Shown one piece after another: positions 12,601-24,600 of a DNA stretch of 64,000 nt. The notes under the pieces are model-generated. The model searched no databases and was not told the origin of the DNA. It worked only from the letters and a program-made list of their open reading frames with translations. This DNA is from Elysia chlorotica. Its lineage: Eukaryota; Mollusca; Gastropoda; Plakobranchidae. The position numbers were made by a program, and so were the translations under genes. Within the stretch, counting starts at the first letter, position 1. Each line of letters opens with the position of its first letter. The stretch covers positions 1-64,000 of the forward strand of contig RQTK01001022.1 in NCBI GenBank assembly GCA_003991915.1. The letters run 5' to 3'.

Positions 12601-14799
12601 TGTGTGCAGCTTTTTTAAAACATGCTTTACACTTATCTAGTGTATAGTAGGGTGAAGAGTGACAAAGCAATATATTTTGCTAATTGGCTTTTTATTTCAT
12701 AACAATTTTTATAAAGTTTGATCCTACTTTTTTAAAAATCTTTGTAGATTCACAAATGAAGGAGACTGACAGTGACGCAATATTTATTAAAAAAAAAAAA
12801 TGCTTGCATCACATATTTCCTTTTATTTTTTTTAATATTATATTGTATTAAAAAACTGTTCCAGTGAGAATTTATTCAATTCAGGTTTGTTTTTTTTGTT
12901 TCTACACGAATTGGTAAAGTTTAAATGTTCATGTTCATAGACCATAATACAATTATCAAATTTTTAAAATTTCTTTTAAAACATAGAAATGTGATGATCA
13001 TGAATCTATTTAAAAAATGCAACATTAAAAAAAAATTTGATCTGTTTCTTTTATTCTGATGTCTATACCTCAGAAGCTGGATTTTTAGTTTATTGCACTT
13101 TCCCAACCCTGGCCCCTTAATGTTCTATAATTATACTTTTTTTCCTGTTACTTTTGCAGGGAAATAACAACAAAAAAAAGGAAATAAGCCTCTTTCCTTG
13201 ACGATTCATTAAGACCTCTTGCCTTCTTCTACTTTTTGTATTTTATTCTGCATATTTTAGCAGTATTTTATTCTATATTTCTCTGCACATGCTTTACATG
13301 GATTTATTATGTATCTAAACAATACATATTTTCAGTGATTATTTTTACCTAATATTTACATGTTTTCTTGCCAATACACCATTTTTGGGGGAAATGCATT
13401 TTACATGCTATTATACATCTCTGGTGGAATTCAAATTCCATTTGTATGACAAACTACAAATCTAAAAGTTTTAATGAAATGACCCCATGTAGTCATGTAT
13501 TGTGACAATTATGTTATCATTGAATGGCGAAACTGGCTGTTGCAATAGTAAATGTCATTATGGGAAAACCCGTTTTTTTGTTTGTTTACATCTAAATCTT
13601 ATAAATGCTCATAACACGTTGTCTCCCAGTCCCAGCAAAAGACACCTGGTATTATAACTGTATTTGAGGGAAAACAATTTTGAAGACAATTCTGCTATGT
13701 TCAAATCAATATTGTTACTCTTTCATGTCATTTCCCATATGGTGCAACTGCAATATTGGTGGTTTCGGTTGTATTTTGTATATTAGTGACTCATTTTTTT
13801 ACTTAAAAATTCTATGTGTTCATTACTGTCAAGGCTCTTTGAGTCTTTTCTTCCTCAACTGGTCAGATGTTATTATTTTGAAGAACCCTTAGACTTTTAC
13901 TCCTCAATTGAACCAGGGTTTCTCAATCATACAGGAAACCTTTTACCTAGAATATTCAGAGATTTGTCAGATAAGATTCTACTTTATGATGAAAACCATC
14001 ACATGACTTAATACAGCTAGGAACTTCTAAATCATAAAAAATTCTAGATATTTAGTCATAGTTGGTGTTATTGAATTATACAAAGAATGTGTTAAATTTA
14101 ATACGATGGTCACTTTGAAAAAGTATTTAAAGCTTTATTGTGTTTATTAGTTCTTTTTTTTTGTGGTTTAAGTTTTTTATCCTGGAATTCTGAAAAACTA
14201 ACCTCCAATGCGTTTTAATGGCAAAAATGGCCTTTTTATACTTGTATCTCACCCTCATTACCTGATTGTGTGTGTGTCTAAGATCAAATAAATAGGATGC
14301 AATTCATTTGTCAATAATACTTAATTTATCGTCAGATCTCGATAAAATGATCAGATGGATTATTTGGTACAATCTTGAGCTAAAATTATGAAATTGGATG
14401 CATAATATTTCAATAAGTGCATTGTATATAATATTTAGTAAACGTATAGGGGAGAAGATCGGAGGCTAAATTCTCCTGAATGGAATGGGCTACAGGCCTT
14501 GGGAATTATAGGAGTGAGTAAGGGTATACCCTTGGCAAGATGATGAAAATTATTCACTTATTGCTGCTTGTCCACCTTACTGATTGATTTTCTTCAAGAC
14601 AGTGCTGGGGTATTTCGGTCTCCCGTTCCGCAGTTTCTTAAAGCTGCATGGTTTCAGATATAGCATTTGATGTGTCTGATATCTCTGTAGATTAGAATTG
14701 TAGACTTAGACTAGTCCAGCTCAAACATGATACAATGCAATTTCATAAGTATTCCACCTTTTGGTATAATTATAATAACCCTTGTCATAATGTTCTCAT
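9611..14799 (+). other. 3' flank, probably partly 3' UTR, of the arrestin-domain gene
   Basis: Over 5 kb of AT-rich DNA without a supported coding frame follows the stop codon. Candidate poly(A) signals AATAAA occur at 10060-10065 and repeatedly further on, for example 16736-16741 past the LINE fragment. Which one is used cannot be told from sequence. Open frames here (for example 11695-11928 and 11957-12214) are AT-driven and have no domain character. Confidence 0.4.
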
Positions 14800-14935
14800 G
14801 ATGTTGAAAACTATCATTATCATCATCATCATGTGCCGTCTTCATAGCAGTTGCAATCATGTCCTTCCACACCACTCGATCCCTTGTTGCCTTCAGCGCC
14901 TCCATCACGTTGAAAGTTATACTGCACATATTTTT
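14800..14935 (-). mobile_element. 5'-truncated LINE, extreme 3' end
   Basis: On the minus strand the frame reads VMEALKATRDRVVWKDMIA then a stretch ending in a poly-Asp run from a (GAT)n tail. The ATRDRVVW text is a common ending of LINE ORF2 proteins. The ATG/GAT trinucleotide tail matches that of the longer LINE ending near 22577, so both may be one family. Only the last 130 bp remain. Confidence 0.7.
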
Positions 14936-17117
14936 GTTTTGATTTATTAAGTGAAAAAAATAATGTGTATTATGGAGTGTTAGTTACTTATTTTTAAATA
15001 TAAAATCTTAACAAAATATTTATGCATCTTTGTTACAAGGTTAACTATGCATTATGTTGAATTAATTTTAACGATGCAATTATTAACTTTTACTCATATA
15101 GAGTTTGTTGAATATTGTACATGTTACTAAATAATGCTGTCTCTGGTCATAATATTTGAATGAATTATTTTATACATTTTGATTCAACTACTATAAATGG
15201 ATAATAATAAAATTGGTAATGGTTATGGTGATGAAAGAGGGGTGGGAATGGAGGGAGCTATCAAATTAGGGTTGTATGAATACAATTATATCCTTTTTTT
15301 TATTAACTATTCTTCCTGGAAATCTGAAACATTTTTTGTTTTCTAATGAGTTGTACATTTTTATCTCTCAGTTTCTTACATAAAGAGAATGTGGATTTTG
15401 CTTAATTCACCATAAACAGTGGATTATTTATATGTATAATAAAAAAAAAGCAATCCACTTTATATGGTGAATTTTTAAAAGTCTAATTCGTTTGTTTTAC
15501 TAAACAAAATAATAATAAATTAAATTTGTATAGAGCACTCCCACAAACAATCATGCTCAATACGCTTAACAATTTCCATTATCACATGTACAAAAGAAGA
15601 ATAATCATATAATGTTGACACAATGAAATATTACATTCAAAAGCCACAAGGAATCATTATAGGTATTTACAACCCCAAAAGGACAAACAAAACGGAACTG
15701 ATCCACTTATATTTTTTAAGAAACATTAATATGTAAGTAAAGATCAATAATTTTTATTATATTTATATATATTATGTATAATCTTTTTTTAAATAAAATA
15801 ATAATTTTTCAATCATACATCTACTGTACAGAATTTGTTCAAATTGTTTTTGTATCAGACCTGTTTTTAACACCTTACATCAGTTCATTAAATGTTTTGT
15901 CTGAACAATGCAAGTATGAAACAACAATTTTGAACAAGTTCAAAACATTTCAGCACTTCTGATTTAATTTTCACACTCCCCATGCGAACTAAATTACTTT
16001 TGATATAGTAAAATTATACTCAGAAACGGAGAAACAAATCTAATGCACAAAAGTGTTAACACCTTTCTTGATGGTTAAGTCTGAATCTATTCTGAAGATT
16101 AAATGTGAAAAGTGTTTTACAATTTTCATGTTAATTTTTAACTCCTGATTGTATTATGGTTTTGGGTTAAAGCAGTTGAAATTCTTTAAAACCTTTTACC
16201 TAATCTCTCTACAGTGTAGTTTTTTTTTTTTATTTGAGTGCTACTTCAATTTTGATATTGTCACAACTGAGTATTCTTTGTACACTTAATTAGTGTATAT
16301 GCAGTTGATACTCCCTACCTCTTTGAAATTTTATTGGAACTTAATTGCTAAATTGAATTTTATAATAATCCTTGTAATTAATTTTGTATTATCTTGAGTT
16401 TAGATTGTGGCTTTGTGCATGTAATAGTTACCAATTTTCTTGGAGCTATAAATGAATAAGTTAATTTTTTTCATTGTTGTTGTAAATTTTTCATTATTTT
16501 TTAAAAGTGTGAACTTTCTTTTTTTAATGTGCTACTGTTGACCATTTACTTTTCCATACTCATTTACAGGTTTTGAGTTTACAACATGAAATTAATCCCA
16601 ATATTACAACACAATTTGGACTAAACGTTTATTTCTTAAATCAACTTTGTTAAAAAGGCTGTTTCTTATAACGCAATTCTTTTCTCATATATTTTTCTCA
16701 TGTATATCCTCTCTTTTATATCAATATTACTTTACAATAAAGAAACAACAGAAATACTGCAAATGATGATTTTCTCTTTCATTTTCAAGTTTTTATGCAT
16801 TTCACTTACATATTCTTCTTATTTTCACATATTTTAGGCTTTTACATTACTTGTATCGTCTTGTTTTAACTCTCCTAGTTTAATGTAGATTAACAACATA
16901 GTGTTGTTGCTTATTCCACACCCTAGAATAGAAACTGTAATATTGTAGTCCTGCTTTAAAAATTGAAAGGTAAAACTTGGTTGTTGCGTAATGGACAATA
17001 CTTTTTTTTTTTAATTGTAAAAAAATATATTAAAATAATAGCAGTTAGCACTCAATAACGATGATAATGATAATTATAATAACAAAAATAATAACAATAA
17101 AATAATAAAAAATAAAA
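14936..17117. other. Gene-free AT-rich DNA
   Basis: Apart from the retroposon-like tail at 15507-15576 nothing coding is visible. AATAAA motifs near 16736 could terminate the long upstream transcript. The last 80 bases before the gap are an AAT-rich low-complexity tract. Confidence 0.45.
15507..15576 (-). repeat. Candidate SINE/LINE 3' end with AAT tail
   Basis: Read on the minus strand the segment gives AAGCGTATTGAGCATG, then GAGTGCTCTATACAAATTTA and an (ATT)n-like tail. This arrangement (AGCGCATTGAGCA ... GCGCTATAYAAAT followed by ATT repeats) is a common retroposon 3' end in aquatic invertebrates and fishes, from memory. No body is recognisable next to it. Confidence 0.35.
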
Positions 17118-17363
17118 NNNNNNNNNNNNNNNNNNNNNNNNNNNNNNNNNNNNNNNNNNNNNNNNNNNNNNNNNNNNNNNNNNNNNNNNNNNNNNNNNNN
17201 NNNNNNNNNNNNNNNNNNNNNNNNNNNNNNNNNNNNNNNNNNNNNNNNNNNNNNNNNNNNNNNNNNNNNNNNNNNNNNNNNNNNNNNNNNNNNNNNNNNN
17301 NNNNNNNNNNNNNNNNNNNNNNNNNNNNNNNNNNNNNNNNNNNNNNNNNNNNNNNNNNNNNNN
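17118..17363. other. Assembly gap (246 N)
   Basis: A run of N between an AAT-rich tract and a (CT)n tract. Its position directly beside a microsatellite and a long inverted repeat suggests the assembler failed on this structure. Confidence 1.
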
Positions 17364-17396
<33 letters not shown>

Positions 17397-17416
17397 TCTC
17401 TCTCTCTCTCTCTCTT

Positions 17417-17465
<49 letters not shown>

Positions 17466-17469
17466 CTCT
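17364..17469 (+). repeat. (CT)n microsatellite at gap edge
   Basis: CT dinucleotide repeat with CCTT and TTTC interruptions, running directly out of the gap. It is mirrored by the (GA)n tract near 18820-18900 on the other side of the inverted repeat, so the microsatellite seems to be part of the duplicated unit. Confidence 0.95.
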
Positions 17470-18819
17470 TTTTTTTTTTTTAGGAGTAGGCCTTATTCCA
17501 TTATCTCGGTTCATTATTCCAAACCGTCATTTATTTCTGTTTGTATTAGAAATCTTTGTTAAGCTTTAAATAAGGCCATCACTTTAAGATGCTAACCTTG
17601 CGTATCCATTTCACGCCCTCAGATGGTTTCACGTTCTTGAAATCAAGTTTTAAACACACGCGGCCCACGTCTAAAAACCGTCTATTAGAAAGATAATACG
17701 TAACACACGCGCACACGCACACAAACACACACACACACACACACATTAAATAAGTTGAATCAGATACTGAAAGGTAAACATGACCTCGGTGCTTGAAAGA
17801 AGCCAGGCTTCGGCACGAGAATGGTCGGTTGACTCGGCTCTGACTCTGAGCAAATCGACCGTATAATTGTATTGTTTTTAAATGATTTAGATCGAATTGC
17901 CATTTAAAATTTGAAGCTGTGTGTCCCAACTCTGGATCAATATTCTGAAGAGAAGGCTTAGCCTATCTACACAACTTAGCCGATTGCGAAATAAGAGTTG
18001 TAATTTCTTTTAAATTCTTTTAAATTAGAACTACTATTGTTGAGTACACATAGGTCAAGTGCTCAATTCAGCCGCCAGGACTTTTTCATTCCAACTGTGT
18101 GTGCCTGTCTCTCTCACTTTCCTTTATAGTCTTTAGGTTTTAACATAATTATTTAAACAACAGCAACAACAAAAGTTTTATATGATAGAATGATGTTGGA
18201 ATGAAAAAGTCCTGGCGGCTGAATTGAGCACTTGACCTATGTGTACTCAACAATAGTAGTTCTAATTTAAAAGAATTTAAAAGAAATTACAACTCTTATT
18301 TCGCAATCGGCTAAGTTGTGTAGATAGGCTAAGCCTTCTCTTCAGAATATTGATCCAGAGTTGGGACACACAGCTTCAAATTTTAAATGACAATTCGATC
18401 TAAATCATTTAAAAACAATACAATTATACGGTCGATTTGCTCAGAGTCAGAGCCGAGTCAACCGACCATTCTCGTGCCGAAGCCTGGCTTCTTTCAAGCA
18501 CCGAGGTCATGTTTACCTTTCAGTATCTGATTCAACTTATTTAATGTGTGTGTGTGTGTGTGTGTTTGTGTGCGTGTGCGCGTGTGTTACGTATTATCTT
18601 TCTATAGACGGTTTCTAGACGCTGGCTGCGTTTGTTTAAAACTTGATTTCAAGAACGTGAAACCACCTGAGGGCGTGAAGTGGATACGCAAGGTTAGCGT
18701 TTGGCAGTGATGGCCATCTTTAAAGCTTAACAAAGATTTCTAATACAAACAGAAATAAATGACGGTTTGGAATAATGAACCGAGATAATGGAATAAGGCC
18801 TACTCCTAAAAAAAAAAAA

Positions 18820-18820
<1 letters not shown>
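17470..18820. repeat. Long inverted repeat: 626-bp arms, 99-bp loop
   Basis: The left arm 17470-18095 is the reverse complement of 18195-18820. The loop is 18096-18194. The arms share a poly-T/poly-A end next to CT/GA repeats, AGGAGTAGGCC, a (CA)n/(TG)n tract and the inner end GCCGCCAGGACTTTTTCATT. By eye the inner roughly 400 bp differ by one base, while the outer roughly 200 bp carry several differences. No protein is encoded; open frames on either arm are mirror images. It could be a foldback/MITE-like element, a genomic palindrome, or an assembly artefact. Confidence 0.9.
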
Positions 18821-18867
<47 letters not shown>

Positions 18868-18966
18868 GGAGGGAGGGAGAGAGAGGGCGGGAGAGGGAGA
18901 AACATGATACTACAATGCTTTTTATTTTATTTTTTTTTAAGGGGGGGGGGGGGGGGGGGGGGGGGG
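18821..18966 (+). repeat. (GA)n tract and a run of 26 G
   Basis: (GA)n with GGGA interruptions continues the right arm of the inverted repeat to about 18900. After 40 T-rich bases an uninterrupted G homopolymer occupies 18941-18966. Confidence 0.95.
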
Positions 18967-21601
18967 CTCAGAGTGTTTGTCCGGCATAGCCTACGTGTAG
19001 GCCTATTGCAGCTGTAGGACTTTTTTTTAAAGTCTATTATTTTTGTTATTTTATAAATTCGCAATAAAACGTGTTTTCCCCCCACGTAGAGTTAAAATTT
19101 TATGGTAACAAGGGTGGCATTTACGCATAATTTTTTTCCCTTTTCACCGAATAAAATTTGTATGTTGCGGAAAAGGTGTTCGATTACGGACAGTCTAAAA
19201 ATATGTTGGTGATGGCAACCTGGAATTATCTCGTTTAAGGTTGGGAAACTCTTTGAGTTTCTTTTTTTTAAACTTTTTGGTTAGTTTAGATCTTGCAATT
19301 CTTTCTGTAAAAATTTTCCTCTCGTCATCTCCTTTTCCTGACAATAGAAGCTGTTTCGCCCTTTCAATGAGCTTTCTCCCTTGAGTCCCTTCCCTCTCAC
19401 CACACAAACAGACAGGTTATATGCTGCCCACATCAGTAGGAAACTTTATCATAACAAGCCGCGCGCTCTACCTTTTGGATTAAGCTTCTCCTGGTCGGTG
19501 CGGTACTTTTTCCACGATACACTGTGTGACATAATAGGCACTTCTCTATTTGTTAGGGGAAGCTACTCTTGAGAAATAATAAAGATAAGTTGATTTTTTT
19601 GGTGCGAGGACTTCTGTTCATTCCTTTAGAAATCGCAATTTCAACGTTCTTGATCTTGAATAAATCACAAGTACGCCCCCGTTTTCTTTCTACTTCTTTT
19701 TATATTAATTGAATTATATTTGAGGGAAAGACCATTTAAGTTCTATAGATCATTTGTAGATCACCAGGTAAATTAAATGAATATAGAATCTCGAGCCCTC
19801 ATACGGTTTGCTCAGCCTTCTCACGACTCCAATGATCCTTGAGAACTGCAAGAAATGTTATTTCTATAAAAATGTTTTAAATCCACCCGATTCAAAATGG
19901 TCAACTCCGTTTGTGCGTCTGCACCCTAGATTTCAAGATCTAGGGTCTATAAACAAATCAAACGAAAAAATCAAAAATCGACCAATCTTTTGTTTTTTTT
20001 CCAATATATCTTTAGAATCTAGATTAAATAATCTAGACTAGATAGACTTTCACAGGCCTATGAGCGGTCTAACTCAGTTTAACATCAAGTGGTGAGTAGC
20101 CCACTGCCTGAGTGCTCAGCTAAATTGCTTTTGACCATGATAGTGGTCGATCCCTTGTCTTCACTGTCCATTAAAAAAAAAAAAGAAGCCAAAAACCTCC
20201 AAAATCTCCATTTTTATTGCCAGATAAAAATTTGTCAAACAGACCGGGTATCTCTGGTTGAAATTAACCCTGATGCCCTGACTGAGCGTAAGGTCCAGAA
20301 TTTGACCCAATACATTTACCTGCATCTCCACATCTGTATACACATACAGTTTTTACTTCCATCATTCTACATGGGTTTCTTTCTTTAGTTTACAATAGAA
20401 ACTGCAGCTCACATTCTTTTTTAAAATTCTTCTCTTCCAAGTTCCAAGGATCTCTCTATTTCCCTCTTTACCTCTATTTTTAAAGTCTCTTACCCAGTTA
20501 TTCGCTTTCTCAGTTTCTGTGTCTTTCATTCTCTACTAATTTGTGCTTACTCGGCTTTTCTTTGTTTCATTTACTTCTCTCAATCTCAATGACACTCTGG
20601 CTTTCTCTCATCAAAGGCTAGTAATTTTTGTCTCTTACTAAACAGCTAAAAATTGTATTCCGAATAATACCCATTCATGGCATTTCATTCTCCTTCAGAC
20701 CCTCTCTAGTGCCAAGCATCCAGTGGTGTGAAAAAGACACAAAAAGGGGGAAAAATAGAAACAGGGTCAGAGGTGGTAAGTAAATTAATATTTAAACAAA
20801 GTCCATTATATTTTATAATAAGTTATTTTAAAAAACTTCTTTTCCCCTTCAACTTTGTATTTTTACCTTACAGCACCCCCCCCTTTAAAAGCCCCCTTTT
20901 CTTTCATGATGCCTCTTCTTTTTAATAAGGGCATACTGAGCTAAGTTTGTAGTAGATCCTGTACAATAATTACTTCTTGAGGCTTTGGAAAATATTGTGG
21001 AAACCTCATAATTTGAATTGCTTGGGAATTGACCCAAACTTCAAATTACAGAAAGGGATGTATACCTGCACAACAAATAGTGGACAGTTACTTAATATTT
21101 TTGAATAACTGCGAAATTCTTTCTAATAGCAATCTCCTTTCAACCACATTTCTTTTAAAGGCATGTCTTGCGCATATAAGCATTGAATTCTGCTATATAG
21201 ATAGTACTTTGTAATGCCTATTGTTGCTGTGGGCTTTAAATTAAGAGAAACAAACCAGAAAAACTTCGAATTGAGTCTGATTTTAGTTGAGCCAAAAAGA
21301 AGAAAATAAAGTTACGTTTGCGAAATTCGGTAAAATGAGAATTTTGAATTATAAATCAGACTTGGCTTTGTAAGGTTTCCAATGTGTAGTGCGATTCAAA
21401 TTTGAGTACATCCTTTACACAACATCATTTCATTAAAGTGCATGTACATTTGAACTTGATGATTGGAAAAAGTATTCAGAATTCACTTATATTTTGGAGT
21501 CAAAATAATAAAATGTAAGATCAATACAGAATGACATAGGAAAAGAGGAAATCTGTATGTAAGATTGATGATACTGTTAATAATCATGTGTTTCTTTATA
21601 G
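18967..21601. other. Upstream region of the protease-transposase gene
   Basis: No supported coding exon. Open frames such as 19195-19407 (minus, Lys-rich) and 20089-20388 (plus) have no recognisable domain. Because the first coding exon of the next gene is preceded by a splice acceptor (TTTCTTTATAG ending at 21601), a non-coding first exon and promoter should lie in or left of this stretch. Confidence 0.4.
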
Positions 21602-21631
21602 GTGTGCCTTCATCACCAGCCTCTATTCAAG

Positions 21632-24600
21632 ATGGCAGATGTAGTGGATTTAGTATCAGATGGAGGTAAGGATCACACCTTTTTAAATATTCACAAGTGC
21701 ATTAGTGTCCTTTATTGTAAAAGAATTTCTTTTTTAATTTGATAGTAGTAATAAATGAGTCTTGCATCCAAGGACTTAAACTAAGGGATCTGAGGTACAC
21801 TGGTGACACTGCATTGCTCTCCACAACTCCTGGGGGACCCGACAGGCTGTCAAAACAGTTAAAGAGGGCAGTGAAAAAAAAAAGCACTGCTGCTGAATGT
21901 TAAGAAAACTAAAAACTAAAATTGTCAACATCGGCAGGTGCAGCTCTGTTGCAGATGTGTTAGTAAACAGTGTAAAGGTGGAGCATGTAGACCTCTTTGT
22001 ATACCTAGGTTCTAGGATTGACAGGGACGGCAAATGCTCAGCGGAAGAATATTCAACAGCGCTGGCACAAATGAAAAGATTTGAGAAACTCTGGAAGGGA
22101 AGAAACAGACAAAACTGAAAATAATAAGATCTTGTATATTCCCCATTACCGCATATGGATGTGAAGGTTGGACAATTACAATAACAATGAATAAAAACTG
22201 CATTCATCTGAATTAAAATGCTGCGGAAAAATGCTTTAAAAGAGTTCCATACAGTTTACAGGTGAAATAACGACATACTGAAAATAAAGAACTTAAGATT
22301 AAACCAAATTGGATTTTGGCGTTCCATCAAAGAAAGAAAACTGAAACACCTTGGGGATCCAAAAAGACGTGACAGTTTGGAAAGACATATATCTTTGAAG
22401 TAAAGCTAGGGGCAAGGCAAAAACAAAACAGACCTACAAGAAGGTGGATGAACGACATCTGCGACTGGCTACAAAGGAGGCCCAGTGAGGCAGGAAAAAT
22501 TGCTCAAGACAGAGAGCTCTTCTAGCAGTTTGTACATGAGGCTGCATCAGACAATACCAACAAGCCATGATGATGATTAGTAATCTTATTTATATTAAAA
22601 TATTATCATCTGATTTTTTTCCGTTTTTGTTTTTGTTTTTTAATTTGTTTTCTTTTCTGTTTTGAAAATTGAAAGGATAATTTAATGTTCTTGATCATAT
22701 ATTAAAAAAAAAAAAAAAGAAAATCAATAAATTTTATATAGCTTAGGACAACAGTATGCCACAAAAACTGAAAAATAAATGTTTGATGTGCGTGACTTAG
22801 TGTTTAAAACATTATTTGTGCCAATACATACGAAGCTGATTAATATGATACAAATCTGCCAGAGCCTGGAGATGATGCACCAGGACCAACAAGAGCTGAG
22901 CTTAAGCCAACGACTTGCTCCCACGAGGCAGCCTGGTTCAAGCAGCTATTCTGTTCACCAGACGAGGTGGAGGACAGCTCAATCCCAGAGGAATGCGTGG
23001 AAAAATTCCAGGACCTTATTTGGAACACACCACATGATCGAATGGTTCCTGGTTATGGTAATATATTTCTTAAAAGTTCTTTGGAAATAACCATGAATAT
23101 TGTTATTAGAGAAGGTTTACAGATACAATGTAAATAATCTAACATGTCTTTTTATAAACTGAAGAAGCAATATTTTTAATTCATACTTTTTATATGGTAA
23201 TTATAGAAGTTTTAAAAACTTTAATTTCACTTGGAAAGATTTAAAACATAAGTTAAATAAATTAAACAAAGTGAAATAGGAAATGACGCTATTGTTAAAT
23301 GCAATTGATCTAAATCAGTAATCACTTAGTTTTAATACCATTGTTAACGATTAAGGTTCAATGTTGAAATAAAGACACTTGATAAGTAAAATGTTTTAGG
23401 GTATTTTGCTTAGGTTTTATTTATTTATAACTTATCAATGTCAGGTTATAACCACTCAAAAATAAGACATCAATAAGCTAAATCAATAGCATGTTGTTGT
23501 TTTTGTTTTGTTTTGTTGTTTTTTTCCAAAAGAAATGGAACTAAAGTTTTAAAATATAGCGTTATAGATGCAAGATATAAAGCTGAGTTTTATGTTATAA
23601 AATATATTTTCTTTTCTTTCTTTCATGAAATACTAGGCATGACTCCAAAGGAATTAGCTTGTGTATCCTGTGAAGGCAGACAGGGTTGGCTGGTAACATC
23701 ACACTTCTACTGGCTGTCACGCTGCATCAATAATCAACAAAAGCACACTAGATTTTATGTGTTTGATCCCACCATCCGGGAGGCCAGTATTGAAAAGCTT
23801 CTTCTCAACAAAACAAGCTCTCAAATCAAGCAGATTGTCTTCGTACTCAGCGTGGGTCGGCATGACAATGGGCTTGTGTTTCTTGGAACTGACAAGGTAT
23901 ATTTTATAGTATCAGAAAATTAAATTTTTGGCCTATAGATTAAGGCTATTGCTACTTTTATTTGTAATTTTTTTTTAATTTAAGGCCTATTGTTTGTCTT
24001 GTGTTCATTGCCTTATGACAGAATGCAACAATAATATTTGGCAAGAATCTATGTCTTATTGCTAGCTATTCATAGGCATCAGATAGGAGGTGTCTAATCA
24101 AGATTTAGTTCTAGAAAAAATCTTCTGGTCTTAATTAGGTGGGTAAACTGGCTCAAATGGTAGAGCGTTGGTCACCAGATCCGGCGGTCTGCAGTTTAAA
24201 TCCCACAATAGGTCATACGTCCCCCGTAACTGGTTTGGGCGGTGTTAGTATAATGAGACCGGCTTAAGCAGGAGTCCAGGTCTCCCCAACCTGTCTCATA
24301 AGTTTAAAAATTTTTAGATATCAGTCTTGGTGTCTGTTCACAGTATAGCCAATATAGTCCCGATTTTAGACGTTAAACCAATGCAACTCAACTGGTCTCA
24401 TTGATACTTTCTCAGACTCAGGTCTTGTGGAATCAATAGGTCATTATCTAACAAATTCTAGAACCTTGAGTCTATGAAATAAAAAACAACAACAATCTAT
24501 CTATATACTGAAACAGCAATATAATATTTCATATACTTACTATTTTTTCAAAACTTATTTTTGACATTTTGTGTGCCCTCTATTTCATCCAATAAAAAAT

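Noticed and set aside
17074-17514. 146-codon frame across the gap
   Set aside because: Most of it is N; the rest is microsatellite.
19195-19407. Lys-rich 70-codon minus frame
   Set aside because: No domain, no splice context and low complexity; not enough to call a gene.
24139-24200. tRNA gene at the head of the intronic SINE
   Set aside because: Box B is degraded and a SINE body follows directly.
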